In this document: positions 22,236-32,486 of the stretch, piece after piece | Layout: each line of letters opens with the position of its first letter | How positions within the stretch are numbered: position 1 is the stretch's first letter | From: Chondrosia reniformis | Taxonomy: Eukaryota > Porifera > Demospongiae > Chondrillida > Chondrillidae | DNA length: 64,000 nucleotides | Assembly (NCBI GenBank): GCA_947172415.1 | Contig: OX359189.1 | Coordinates: 2,130,501 to 2,194,500, forward strand | Direction of reading: 5' to 3' | The notes under the pieces: generated by a model | What the model was told of the DNA's origin: nothing | The model's input: only the letters and a program-made list of their open reading frames with translations | Database searches by the model: none | Program-made: the position numbers and the translations under genes

Positions 22236-25200
22236 ATCTTGGTATGTTTGAAAAGTGCTTGGAAACCTGTGAGTCCACTGGAATAGAAAGCCTTGAATTG
22301 ATGTTGCTACAGAGTATATTTTGGCTGTGTTAAAGGTTTCAGAAAAGTTTCCTTCATTGATCAATTTATCATGCCGTGAAATGAAATCACATGGTCAAAA
22401 CAAGGAGAAAGTACAAGCAATGGTATGTCAGATGATGTAATAGTGTACTAGTTACTGAATGGATCTTTGCTGAAATTCCATGCATTGTAAATGAAATTAG
22501 TTTGTTATATGATTTTCCTTTTCATTTCTGAAGAATATGAATGTCATACTGTACCTGTTCATGTAGTCATTTTCATTATCATGATAATATATGTACATAT
22601 ATGTTAGGGGTATTGTATGTACGTATGTTAAATTTTTAATTTTTAAATGTATTACATAAGTTGTATGTGTTTTACTAAGAAATTAGGCAATCAGTTATGT
22701 GTAGTCTTTGGGTATGCACATTTAATTAAAGGATTTTGTAAAATACTTTATGATACCCTCTGAAACTGCATACATGTCATATAATGTTCACCTTACAGAT
22801 GTCCACATGTGATAAATGCAAATGTGACTCAGTGGAAAGGTCCTTGAGGGAGAACTCATCACTGAAGACGGTGAAATTGGAAATGTACTCCTCTTGTCTT
22901 AACAAACTGACTAGATCATGCTTGATTGGTGTATTGCATAACCAGACTATGACAGATGTCAACATTAATGCCTGGGGTAAGTACTACTTATTTGTACACT
23001 AACTCAATATACTGTATACATACGTACGTAGGTATAAATCCGTTGATACATGTTTTCACTTAAAATATTGTACAGTTACACAGTTTAGTCTAGTAAAAGT
23101 TCCGACTGATTACTCTGTGACAGTTTAATTTTGTTCATTAAATTGTACAATTTCTAGTTTGCTATGTAAAAGTATGAGAATATAACTGGTCACACACTAA
23201 AGCCTTTGTGTGTATATATTTATAAGTAGCACACAGTGCAAGTTACAAAGGGATCTAAAAGTAAGAACCTTTCCCAGACTGCCATTTTATTTAATTTTGT
23301 AATGCATTCTCACACTACTCAAACTTTCTCAACTTTCTGTAAATTAATTTAACAGTGACCCCTATTGTAGTGTAATTAATGATATATTTGACCTTATAGA
23401 GGTCACTAAACCAATATTCAGTATATATACAAAGGTATAAATCCATTGATACACATGTTCACCTAAAATGTTGTCCAGTTACACAGTTTAGTCAGTAAAG
23501 TTTCCGACTGATTACTGTGTGACAGTTCATTTTTGTCCATTAAATTGTGCAATTTGTATTTTGCTATGTAAATGTATGAAAATGTAACTGGTCACACAAT
23601 AAAGCCCTTGTGTGTATATATTTATACAGTAGCACACAGTGTAAGTTACAAAGGGATTGATGCTCTATATATACATAAATATGCTTAACACAGCCACAAT
23701 CAAGTGTATGCATACATATGCCATACATGAAAGTTTCATCACCGCACATTTATTATGCAATGTATTTTCAAGTTATAAAGCTTTACTGTATGTATATACA
23801 TGTACATCATCATGTCTGATACTTTTGATTGCCCTTTAAGAGTTTACAGACTTTTCAAACTCTTTTATTTCTCATTTGACCATACTTGAGTGGCTGGATG
23901 CTTTGTTTATAATCACTGCAACAGCTGAGGGATGGTAGAGATTGGTATACCTTAAGAGTAAACCCTTAAAAAGTTTCCATATTTGGCTGTGCCCAACCTA
24001 TATACGTATGTACATACAGTATGTTTTATATGAGATGGTTTTAGGTGAAATGGTACATTTCAGCATTATGTCAATAGGAGAATGAGTGAAACCATTTACA
24101 GAATCAAATGATTGTCCTCCACTTTTGAGTGCTAAAGTCAGTATGATAACAATACTCAAGAATGGTATAAGGATGCTGATTATATTGTTACAGTACTTCT
24201 ATGCTGACAACACACAGACACAGTGTTTGGACAATTTATATACAGTCTCTTAACTAGGGTCAGACATTTTCCAATGTAGACAGCCAGTTTATTTCAATGA
24301 TTAATAATAATGCAATGCATGCACACACTACCATGACTTTCTTTGTTGTTAATTAATATTTATTTATTTAACTATTCTATGTAATTTCGTGCATTGTTCT
24401 ATCAGAAAGAATACTTGATAATAAAGTAGCCATTTTGTGGTCCCTTGAATGTCCATTTTAGATATATTTGACCTTAAAGAGGTTCTAGCTAGTAAGTTAA
24501 TGTGTTAATGTCAACCTTTGTGGTATTTGTTGTTATCACAGTGTAATGTACTCTTTATTATTGTGTGATTTGTGTAAGATGTCTTCTTGATAGTATACAT
24601 AGTTGAGCAGTTATTGAATAAAATTTTCCATGAAATAATGATGTGCTGTATAGTGAATTGTAATCTTCTTTGCTTTTACTGTTTTAGTAAATGTAATTTG
24701 GCATCAAGTATTCAAATCAGCTCAGAAAGACACACATTTTATTATATCCTCTTACATTAGATATTAGAAGTGAAGATCTAATTCTACCTGAGCAATGTGA
24801 GATGACATATGTCAAGTGTTCACTTTATCTAAACCTCACTGTTCAGCAGTGGAGTGAAGTGTTTTGTTATCTTGGAAAAGCTAAACATTTAGAGGATCTT
24901 ACACTTGCGTTGTGGTGTTCCTCTGAGGTGAGTCAAGTAGTGTGCTTATGTAGTGTGTAATATGTGATGGGATGATAAGCTTTCCTTAGCAATTAATTAT
25001 TATTTCAGTATGTTTAAGTCTGTAGACCTTCATCAGCTGTACTTGATCAGGTACTGTTGTATACTGAATGTGTAGTATGTATTTGTCTACTACGTACGTA
25101 TATAACATATAAATCCTGTTGCCTCTCTCCTTCTCTTGGGCATATCTCTGTATATATAGAATGATAGACTTGTAATGTAACCAGTATATATATGTATGTT

Positions 25201-25395
25201 AAGTTTGTTATGTTTCTTTGTTCTTTATGACTTACAGTACAAGAGATTGGTATGTAGTGAGTGTCAGTAATGATATGTATACTGTGTCTTATTCTCCCTC
25301 TGTAGTCAAGTGACGTTGGTAAATATTGTAGAAAATTTAAGCAAGTGTGGAAAATGTTCAAGTGTAAAAAGGTGGACATGAAATTGTGTGATACT
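22236..25395 (+). pseudogene. LRR and tail exons of copy B
   Basis: The post-NACHT exon 22236-22432 is frame-shifted by a four-base deletion relative to copy D. It is followed by an alpha LRR exon (22799-22976, MSTCDKCKCDSVERSL), a beta LRR exon (24761-24927, EDLILPEQCEMTYVKC) and the Lys/Cys-rich helix exon (25306-25395). Fewer LRR units remain than in A or D. The long intron between the two LRR exons contains a second, degenerate duplicate of the flanking intron (about 23400-23880 repeats 22980-23270). Confidence 0.6.
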
Positions 25396-25440
25396 GTGAG
25401 TTGTGATTGTATGGATCTTACACATTTGTGTTATATAGTT

Positions 25441-25680
25441 ATTATTATTATTATTATTGAAACACACCAGTGAAGGTGCAAAAAACAGAGACAAATGCAA
25501 AAATGATTAAAATGGTTACATAGTTGATGCTGAAGACACAATAATGTCTAATTCATGTTGACTGAAGTGAGGAATATTAATGACAGTGTGAGTGTCTCGG
25601 ATTTCTCTAATTAGATAGCCCACAGTAACATCATTAGTGGAATAGGATTTACAATGAGAGTTTCCATACATAGTTATATA
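25441..25680. mobile_element. About 240 bp insertion starting with an ATT repeat
   Basis: Copies A, C and D read GTTATATAGTTATATGTACAG here; copy B has a (TTA)n tract at 25439-25458 followed by about 220 bp of unrelated sequence before the paralogy resumes at TTATATTTATGTGCAATTG. An (ATT)n edge suggests the tail of a minus-oriented retroposon. Non-coding. Confidence 0.4.
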
Positions 25681-26155
25681 CGTAGTTATATTTATGTGCA
25701 ATTGTAATTAAAACACTTAGCCATGTTACACAAATGTGCACACAAGTGGAATAGTCATATGTGAGTACAGTATGTATACTCACACCAGTATGACACTGTA
25801 CAGGTGCTCAACAGAGTAGTTTTCAATTGATATATATCATCTAATGTCTACTGTATACTTGCTGTGTTGCTCTGGAACCTTCTTTAAACTTTTCCTTACC
25901 TCAATCAATCTCAATAGTTGAAGAATTAATTACTGTTGTTGGACTTAGTGGAAGTAACTTGTATAGTATATGCTACTTATTGTACACATATGTAGAATCT
26001 GAGTGAATATAAAGTTATTGGAGTCATTAGCCTAAGGGTTATTAGAAACATGTAAATGTGAAGTACAAATAATAAAAGAAAATGAGAACGTGATAATCGA
26101 CTATTGAATTAGTTTAGTAATGGTATTGTACACCAGTAGTGATAGTGTGTGTATT

Positions 26156-26519
26156 ATGAAAGTGCCAAATTTAGGGCCTCTTTGAACGCCATTTTTTAAT
26201 TAAGTTTCAAATTCTCTCTATATAAAATAAGTAACCCGAATGAGTAATATTTGTGGTACTGCCGTTACCCGCGATCGAATTTCTTAGTCGCTTTGCAGGG
26301 CCTATATACAGTCGTATTCTTAACGATTATGGACCCTTTAATATCCTAAACTGAATGTTAAAGAACGGTAGAAAACATCTTATCAAATTTGGGATCTTTT
26401 CGGACGCCATTTTTTAATTTAGAGCTCTCTATTATATCGTCTATTCTGCTACTTTATTTCGAGTTTTCGCCAAGAAAACTTTCAAAACAAATATTAACAA
26501 GAAAAAAGGGGCAATACAA
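26156..26519. other. Breakpoint after copy B; sequence with a direct repeat
   Basis: NLR paralogy ends at about 26155. The next 360 bp contain a diverged direct repeat: AACGCCATTTTTTAATTAAG at about 26184-26203 and GACGCCATTTTTTAATTTAG at about 26404-26423, each preceded by CAAATTTrGG. No coding potential is seen. Confidence 0.4.
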
Positions 26520-26889
26520 GTTAAATAAAAACATTCAAAAATGAAGTTAAAAGTAGGGATGGCACTATAACAGTGATTGGCACATCTAGAAAAAGTAACG
26601 AAACAAGAAAGTGATCATCTGGTAAGGCTAACATTGCAGAAGTGGCATACTGAAACTTAACTATACACATCACTTCTATGTTTGGGCGCATCGATCCCTA
26701 CTTCTAGTATATCCATGATGCGCCCAAACATAGAAGTGATGTGTATAGTTAAGTTTCAGTATGCCACTTCTGCAATGTTAGCCTTACCAGATGATCACTT
26801 TCTTGTTTCGTTACTTTTTCTAGATGTGCCAATCACTGTTATAGTGCCATCCCTACTTTTAACTTCATTTTTGAATGTTTTTATTTAAC
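26520..26889. mobile_element. Foldback element: 173 bp arms, 24 bp loop
   Basis: The left arm 26520-26692 and right arm 26717-26889 are inverted copies in which I found no mismatch when comparing base by base. The arms start GTTAAATAAAAACATTCAAA and the loop 26693-26716 contains CCCTACTTCTAG. There is no convincing ORF; the frame at 26682-26888 is simply one arm. Diverged relatives occur at 28931-29185, 42745-42895, 45754-46250 and 48030-48235, so this is one member of a repeat family, and by arm identity the youngest in the window. Confidence 0.85.
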
Positions 26890-26914
26890 TATATACAAAG
26901 CTGTCGATAACGCT

Positions 26915-26924
26915 GGGGAAATTT
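26915..26924 (+). promoter_or_regulatory. GGGGAAATTT box upstream of the CARD gene
   Basis: GGGGAAATTT lies 293 bp before the first candidate ATG (27208) of the CARD-like gene, followed by AAAAATGGCTTCC. Copies B and D have the same order of motifs although the coding exons that follow are unrelated (CARD against Death). The site is kappa-B-like; function is inferred. Confidence 0.35.
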
Positions 26925-27207
26925 TTGAACGAAAATATACGTAGTAAAAATGGTAAAAATGGCTTCCTTTAGGTGAATCTCTTAAAGTTGTCAGCGAAAT
27001 TAAACAATGCTTGCTGAAGTTAACAAAGGTAATTGTGATGCCTAATACAGTTTTCGAGTATTAAAACCACTCTAGTACGTTTGTTTGATGATACTAAATC
27101 GAAGCATGCACCGATCTGGTTCCGCCCATCTATTCGAACTAATTAACTAGCCGGTTGTATAGTGTTTCATGAATATCGATCGCGAGCTGTAGCTAGCTAG
27201 TGTTTTT

Positions 27208-28876
27208 ATGTTAACACTTCAAATTCCTTTCGCGATGGGTTCTTGGCGAAACGAAGTTTGCAAATTGCAACATTGGTGTGCTATATCGCTTTACCTCACT
27301 AAGAAAGTATTGCTCACGTTTTATGAATGTTTTCTTTCTCCATATTTCCAGATATTCTTGGAAAAGAATCAGAAGTTTATTAAAAATGGATGTAACTTTA
27401 AAAGAATTTCTACAGATCTGCTGCAGTTAAGAGTTATTGATAAAAGTCAACTTAATAAGCTGCTTCATTCTGACATTTTGGAGGCCAATCAGCACATGTA
27501 TCTCATTCTTGAGAGCGACCTTTCTCCTCCAAAGCTTTCCAAAGTGGCTGAAGCACTGGAGGGAGATACAACTCACGATGGTCACCAAGATCTGGCATGC
27601 CGGATTAGGGAGTGTCTTTGTGAGTGTACCTACGTACCTGTTGTGTGAACTTTTGAATCAATAGAGTATCATAATATGAACTGTCCCTGAGCCTTTAATA
27701 TAGTTTGGTGGCCATTTTGAGCAGGCTCGAACTACTAGGGCAGGACACCTCTCTAGAAAGCTTAGATAATGTAAATTTACTAGATCTGGATGTACAGTAT
27801 TTAAGCTTGCTTGTGCTTATTTAGTATGGAAGTATTTTCCAGTTCCTGCATCAATATTTCATGATCCATCTGTTAGTATAGTACTGTATGTATGGCACAA
27901 TAGAATGTTTTGAATTGTCATGCATTACTTTACTCTAGATGAACATGAACAAGATTCAGATCATACAAGTATTTTACTCATTAATCTGCAGGTTCAGTTG
28001 GGACACACAATCCTTCAGTAGGTGGTCCATCAGGGACACACCCTCCTTCAGTAGGTGGTCCATCATGGACACACCCTCCTTCAGCAGGTGGTCCATCATG
28101 GACACACCCTCCTTCAGCAGGTGATCCATCAAGGACACACCCTCCTTCAGCAGATGGTCTATCATGGACACACCCTCCTTCCGTAGGTAATCCATCAGGG
28201 ACACGCCCTCCTTCAGCAGGTTGTCCATCATGGACACGCCCTCCTTCAGCAGGTGGTCCATCAGGGACACACCCTCCTTCAGTAGGTGGTCCATCAGGGA
28301 CACACCCTCCTTCAGTAGCTGATCCATCAGGGACACACCCTCCTTCAGTAGCTGGTCCATCATGGACACACCCTCCTTCAGTAACTGGTCTATCAGGGAC
28401 ACACCCTCCTTCAGTAGGTGGTCCATCAGGGACACACCCTCCTTCAGTAGCTGGTCTAACAGGGACACACCCTCCTTCAGTAGCTGGTCTAACAGGGACA
28501 CACCCTCCTTCAGTAGGTGGTCCATCAGGGACACACCCTCCTTTATTATATGGTCCATCAGGGACACACCTTCCTTCAGTAGGTGGTCCATCAGGGACAC
28601 ACCTTCCTTCAGTAGGTGGTCCATCAGGGACACACCCTCCTTCAGTAGCTGGTCTTTCGGGGACACACCCTCCTTCAGTAGCTGGTCTATCAGGGGTACA
28701 ACCTCCTTCAGTAGGTGGTCCATCATGGACACACCCTCCTTCGGTAGGTGGTCCATCAGGGACACATACTCCATCAGTAGGTGGTCCATCAGGGACACAC
28801 CCTCCATCAGTAGCTGGTCCATCAGGGACACACCCTCCTTCAGTAGGTGGACCATCAGTGACAGAAACTTCTCCAG
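27208..28876 (+). CDS. CARD-like domain gene with minisatellite exon
   Basis: The open frame from 27208 encodes, after a possible acceptor at 27350, IFLEKNQKFIKNGCNFKRIS, LLQLRVIDKSQLNKLL and SKVAEALEGDTTHDGHQDLA then RIREC. The helix pattern, with L-x-LxVIDxSQLNxLL in the middle and HxxLAxxIREC at the end, matches a CARD, which mediates homotypic assembly in immune signalling (family knowledge). The CARD exon appears to end at 27617 in phase 1 (donor GTGAGT). A short acidic stretch (EHEQDSDHTS, from 27939) and the repeat exon 27992-28876 (ends phase 1) follow. Relative to copy D (EQESKSVHHYLDHTG) the acidic stretch has two extra bases, so its joining to the repeat frame is uncertain. No NACHT follows; the next exons belong to an ERM tail. 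Either ATG 27208 or 27235 could be the start. Confidence 0.6.
27992..28876 (+). repeat. 33 bp coding minisatellite, about 26 units (CARD gene)
   Basis: The unit GGTCCATCAGGGACACACCC + TCCTTCAGTAG(GT) encodes the 11-mer GPSGTHPPSVG in the favoured frame. Variants such as GLSWTHPPSAD and GPSGTHPPLLY mark individual units. The exon is bounded by CAG at 27989-27991 and a GT donor at 28877 and is phase 1 at both ends. Because 33 is divisible by 3, most other frames are also open on both strands. Homogeneity is lower than in the copy D array. Confidence 0.8.
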
Positions 28877-28930
28877 GTAGATTTCCATGCAAAGATTGTG
28901 ATATTAATAAACTGTTTATACGTAAATCAA

Positions 28931-29185
28931 CATCAAAAATATCGAAACAAGACAGTGATAATGTGGTAAGACGAACCATACAGAAATGGCACATTGAGAT
29001 TTCGTTGCCTTGACTATAGAAATCCCTTCTGTGTTTGGGTCCACAATGATAGCTGAAGTAGGGATGGTACACCTATACACAGAAGTGATGTGTATGGTTA
29101 AGTCTCTTATTAGTCTGTATGATTAGCCTTATCACATGATCACTATCTTGTGTCATTACTTTTTCTGGATGTGTTCATGAATTGA
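28931..29185. mobile_element. Diverged foldback-family copy
   Basis: Shares ATCGAAACAAGACAGTGATA, AAGTAGGGATGG, AGAAGTGATGTGTATGGTTA and CATGATCACTATCTTGTG with the arms and loop of the element at 26520-26889, in an inverted arrangement with eroded arms. Non-coding. Confidence 0.6.
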
Positions 29186-29590
29186 GTCTGTTTCTCTTAA
29201 CATTGTAGAGCATCAAAACATGTTTTGGCATTTAGAAAATTGTATCTAAATGACTGAAATAGTAGAATGTAACAGAAAATCGTATTGTTTTTGATTTAGA
29301 TGATAATGCATTGAATTGGGGAGGCATGTTTTTTGGCCATCCCTGCTAAGAGAGTGCCTCTCTGATACTTGCTTTCTCCCTAAGATAAAGGTAAAATTTT
29401 GTAAACTACTTTTTATATAGAATAAGGATTCTCTATAACTGCGTCGTTCAAGCACTTTTTTGACAGAATATTGGGTTTAGGGTCATATATATAGTCATGT
29501 ATCGGGCGATTTTCAAGACAGTTTTGGAACGCTTAGAGGCCATCTCTAAGATTTACTTTGTACGATTAAAATCTTGACGGAAGTGGCGGA

Positions 29591-29658
29591 TTAGGCGGTT
29601 TGGCAGATTAGGCGGTTTGGCGGATTAGGCGGTTTGGTGAATTAGGCGGTTTGGTGGA
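29591..29658. repeat. 17 bp tandem repeat, four units
   Basis: Unit TTAGGCGGTTTGGCGGA with small variants, followed by TTGTCCGGGTTACACTG. The GTCCGGGTTACACTG(TA) edge looks like one end of a DNA-transposon relative, of which the repeats may be the subterminal part. No partner end was identified. Confidence 0.6.
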
Positions 29659-29715
29659 TTGTCCGGGTTACACTGTATATTGCTAATGTACTTAGATATA
29701 TTCACTATCAATATA

Positions 29716-29880
29716 CAGTGGAAAGTGGCTAACACGAAAATTCTTACACTTTATGCACTCTAAATTTGGAAAAAAGACTCCCTGTAATACAAAAAGCTAC
29801 CTTTTAACACAATACATACTATTAATGAGAACTAAAGGCATGGCACCTACCTAGGAGTACTCACTAAGTAGTTTCCACTG
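29716..29880. mobile_element. 165 bp MITE with TA target duplication
   Basis: Left end CAGTGGAAAGTGGCTAACAC; right end inverted CAGTGGAAACTACTTAGTGA; flanked by TA at 29714-29715 and 29881-29882. No ORF. It lies directly upstream of the ERM tail exons. Confidence 0.75.
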
Positions 29881-29909
29881 TATATACATTTTGTATGTAC
29901 TGGCCGTAG

Positions 29910-31631
29910 GGCTCAGATGCAGAGAGAGCGATCAGAGAAGGCTCTGAAGGACAAAGAAGAAGCTGAGAGGGAGAGACAGAAAATGGAGGCGCTCCTAAAG
30001 AAATACGAAGAGGACAAGTCTAGTGCTCAGGAAAGTCAGTCCTTTCTATGTAACCTAAAGCTACTGTAGGATGCAAAAAGTTCCTGTTTTATTTATGTAC
30101 TACGGTAGAACCCGTTGCTATACCATTTCCGTTCTCAATACGTTTTATTTACCGTGCGACGGAGAGACCATTTTCTCCTATTCTCCGCATAAATTGTGAA
30201 CTTTTTTGCATCCTACTGTACGTACATTGTGTATGGACATCAACACTGTATGTATAGTTTAGTACAGTTGTTGTATATGATATACGTATGTAGGCATTAT
30301 GTACCTACTTGTGGTTTGTTTATCACTATGATTATGCACTTACTGCGTAAGAGATGGGGGATTGACCGTACTATTACATTAGTACAACTGCACTGTCATT
30401 GTCACTGGTTTGTGTGTTGATTACAGAGCTCAAACGCAGAGAAGAAGAAGCTAAAGATCTTGAAGAAAAGATGAGGTTGGCAAAACAGGAAGCTGAGACG
30501 ATTGAGCGAAGGCGCCAAAAGGCTGAAGAAGAGAGGAAGGCAACAGTTTTAAAGGCCCAACAAGAGCAAGCTGAAAAGGAAGCACTGGTAAGGTTCTCCT
30601 CAGTTATTAACTCCATCGACCAATTATTTCTACTACCAACTACTACACTTTACCTGTAACTAGCTATGAAATACGTACATAGGTAATTACATAGAAGTGA
30701 CATAAATTTAAACATATTTCTTGTAAACATTACCTACTTTGCAATATTTATAGCACAGTGTGACAGTTAACTATACTTTGCTGTGTCTCATGTTAACTAG
30801 TTTTGGATCTGCTGTTTGTAGATGAGGAGGGCTGCTGAAATGGAGGAGAAGGCAAGACAAATTGAAGAAGAATCAGCAAGGAAGGCAAGAGAGGCAGAAG
30901 AGCTGCAGAAACGGGTAAATGCATATGTGCTGCATTACACTAAGTCTTAAGACTGATTACTTTAAGAATTATTTGTTTAGCTGGTTGCACTCCTCATGTC
31001 TGTCCATACGTATCTGTAGTTGGACGAAGCTCACAAGAAGCAGATGGAGGATCTGAAAAAGTTACAAGACATCTCCTACATGCCCACCAGCAACTACACA
31101 CCTTACAGTGATGAGGAGAACACTGCTGGGGAGCAATCCCTTTCAATGGAGGGAGTGTCCAATATTGGCTCAGAGCTGGACAGACAGACCATGCAGGACA
31201 AAAATCAAAACATGGCTGACAGATTGAAGGTGAGCACTTGATCAGTTTGGCGCAGAAGTGGATTAAGCCTGTGATGCAACATCATTCACTAAAGATCCTT
31301 CTAGAATGTCAAAATGTACTCTTAGTATAGTGTCCCATATGTGTCTGCAGTTGTTATATTGCTTGTCTAATAACTAAGCTATACGTATGTATGTTAAGTT
31401 AGTATTGTCAAGTATAATAATAAATTACGTATTATGGTGTTCGAGTATTCTCTATCCCCTCACAGGCTCTGACAAAAGACTTACAGTCCATAAGAGTTGA
31501 AGCTAAGGAGACCCAGGCTGACAAGATCCACGCAGAGAATGTGAAGAAGGGAGTAGACAAGTTTAAGACACTCAAGCAGATTCGACAGGGCAACACCAAG
31601 ACTCGTGTTGAGTTGTTTGAAAACATGTAAC
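29910..31631 (+). CDS. ERM (ezrin/radixin/moesin) coiled coil and actin-binding tail, 5' part missing
   Basis: Exons 29910-30034, 30427-30587, 30822-30914, 31020-31229, 31466-31631 (stop TAA). The product is a Glu/Lys/Arg-rich alpha-helical coil ([40 protein letters not shown]), a linker with [11 protein letters not shown], and a C-terminal domain ending [24 protein letters not shown]. That end is the signature of the ERM C-ERMAD, which binds F-actin and masks the FERM domain in the closed state; animal ezrin has [16 protein letters not shown] there. The matching FERM exons lie downstream, not upstream, so this is an orphan tail. The FERM-to-coil junction is absent, and the first exon's phase does not match the preceding CARD/repeat exon. 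Confidence 0.85.
30064..30218. mobile_element. 155 bp MITE in the first intron of the ERM tail
   Basis: Left end CTGTAGGATGCAAAAAGTTC; right end inverted CAGTAGGATGCAAAAAAGTT; flanked by TA on both sides (30062-30063, 30219-30220). Internal sequence is unrelated to the other MITEs in this window. Non-coding. Confidence 0.75.
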
Positions 31632-32486
31632 CATTTGGTAAGTTGAATTTCGAACAGCCATTTTGAGTGTTCAACTCATTGTCTAATGTTAGGCTACCTT
31701 ACACACCTCTATTAACTGAATCTCTCTTCCTTTTCCTCTATAGCTGCAAAGGTATATCACTTGACTGAGAACTCTACCACTCCACCTGTTTCTTCACTAT
31801 CATTATATCATTCAGTATCGTACACCACTAGGCAACTGTAGTTATGAAGTTTTACATTTAATTTGGCTCTTTGTTGTAGTGATGCTATTTTTCTGTTTGA
31901 CAAGTTGTTTATTATTGTACATGAGAATATTCATATAATGTATCACATACGTACCTAATTAAGCCACAGGGCCAACTCAAAATATTATTAATTACGTATG
32001 TATGATCATGTCTATTGATGAATTTTATGAATTTTGTATGTTTATTTACAAAGCATAATTATAAATTCTACATAATTATTAGTAATGATAACAATATCCT
32101 ACATCCTATAGCTACATTAATACAGCATACATTAATAATATGTATGATATATATATATGTAGTGAATAATATCATACACCACTAGGCAACTAATATCATT
32201 TCTTATGTTGTCTTCTCTTATACTGTAACATCCTTGTATTGGCTCTAGCTCTGTCAGCCATTTTGTGATATGCTGTGCATGGTACCATGCATTGGTCAAT
32301 CTCTGGTAACATACTGCTTTTATAAGAATGTCACATGCAATCTTATCATTCCTCCTAACACATGCCATTCCTATATATAACAAACATCATGCAATATATT
32401 ATATTTTATAAGAGATCGTTACAGACTGGAGACAGTCAAATAGAGGTTTGAGATTGTACTGTAGTTTGTAGCTTAAAAGGAAGAAA
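31632..32486. other. ERM 3' flank running into the next ERM 5' flank
   Basis: After the tail stop at 31631 comes 3'-flank sequence, part of which (31835-31972) is repeated almost identically at 48855-48990. The interval then leads directly to the MPKS start exon at 32487. The intervals 31640-31760 and 32040-32400 show no coding potential; the minus-strand frame at 32132-32383 is unremarkable. Confidence 0.5.

Larger units (their letters stand above)
17116..25395 (+). pseudogene. NLR-type receptor gene, copy B (disrupted)
   Basis: Exons: 17116-17140 (MNRESKVR), 17200-17487 (Death), 18033-18089, 18183-18338, 18401-18502, 18857-18961, 19586-19641 (linkers), 19900-21819 (NACHT, split by an insertion), 22236-22432, 22799-22976, 24761-24927 and 25306-25395 (LRR and tail). 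The architecture is Death-linker-NACHT-LRR. Three signs indicate a broken gene: a 236 bp insertion with 15 bp target duplication in the NACHT exon introduces an early stop; the first post-NACHT exon lacks four bases relative to copy D (GAATTGATGTTGC against CAATTGAAGGATGTTAC) and shifts frame; and the locus is cut at about 26155, losing the tail exons. Unlike copy D it lacks the minisatellite exon. A truncated Death-NACHT protein of about the first half could still be made. Confidence 0.75.

Noticed and set aside
26682-26888. 68-codon ORF
   Set aside because: It is one arm of the perfect inverted repeat, with no protein-like conservation in other family copies.
27992-28876. CRISPR-like array
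   Set aside because: Units are contiguous without spacers and encode peptide repeats; the genome is eukaryotic.
27974-29072. Long minus-strand ORFs of 304 and 363 codons over the minisatellite
   Set aside because: The 33 bp unit is divisible by three, so open frames arise automatically on both strands. The splice sites and lead-in support the + strand GPSGTHPPSVG frame.
30374-30616. Minus-strand ORF with Ser/Ala-rich composition
   Set aside because: Antisense shadow of the Glu/Lys coiled-coil ERM exon.
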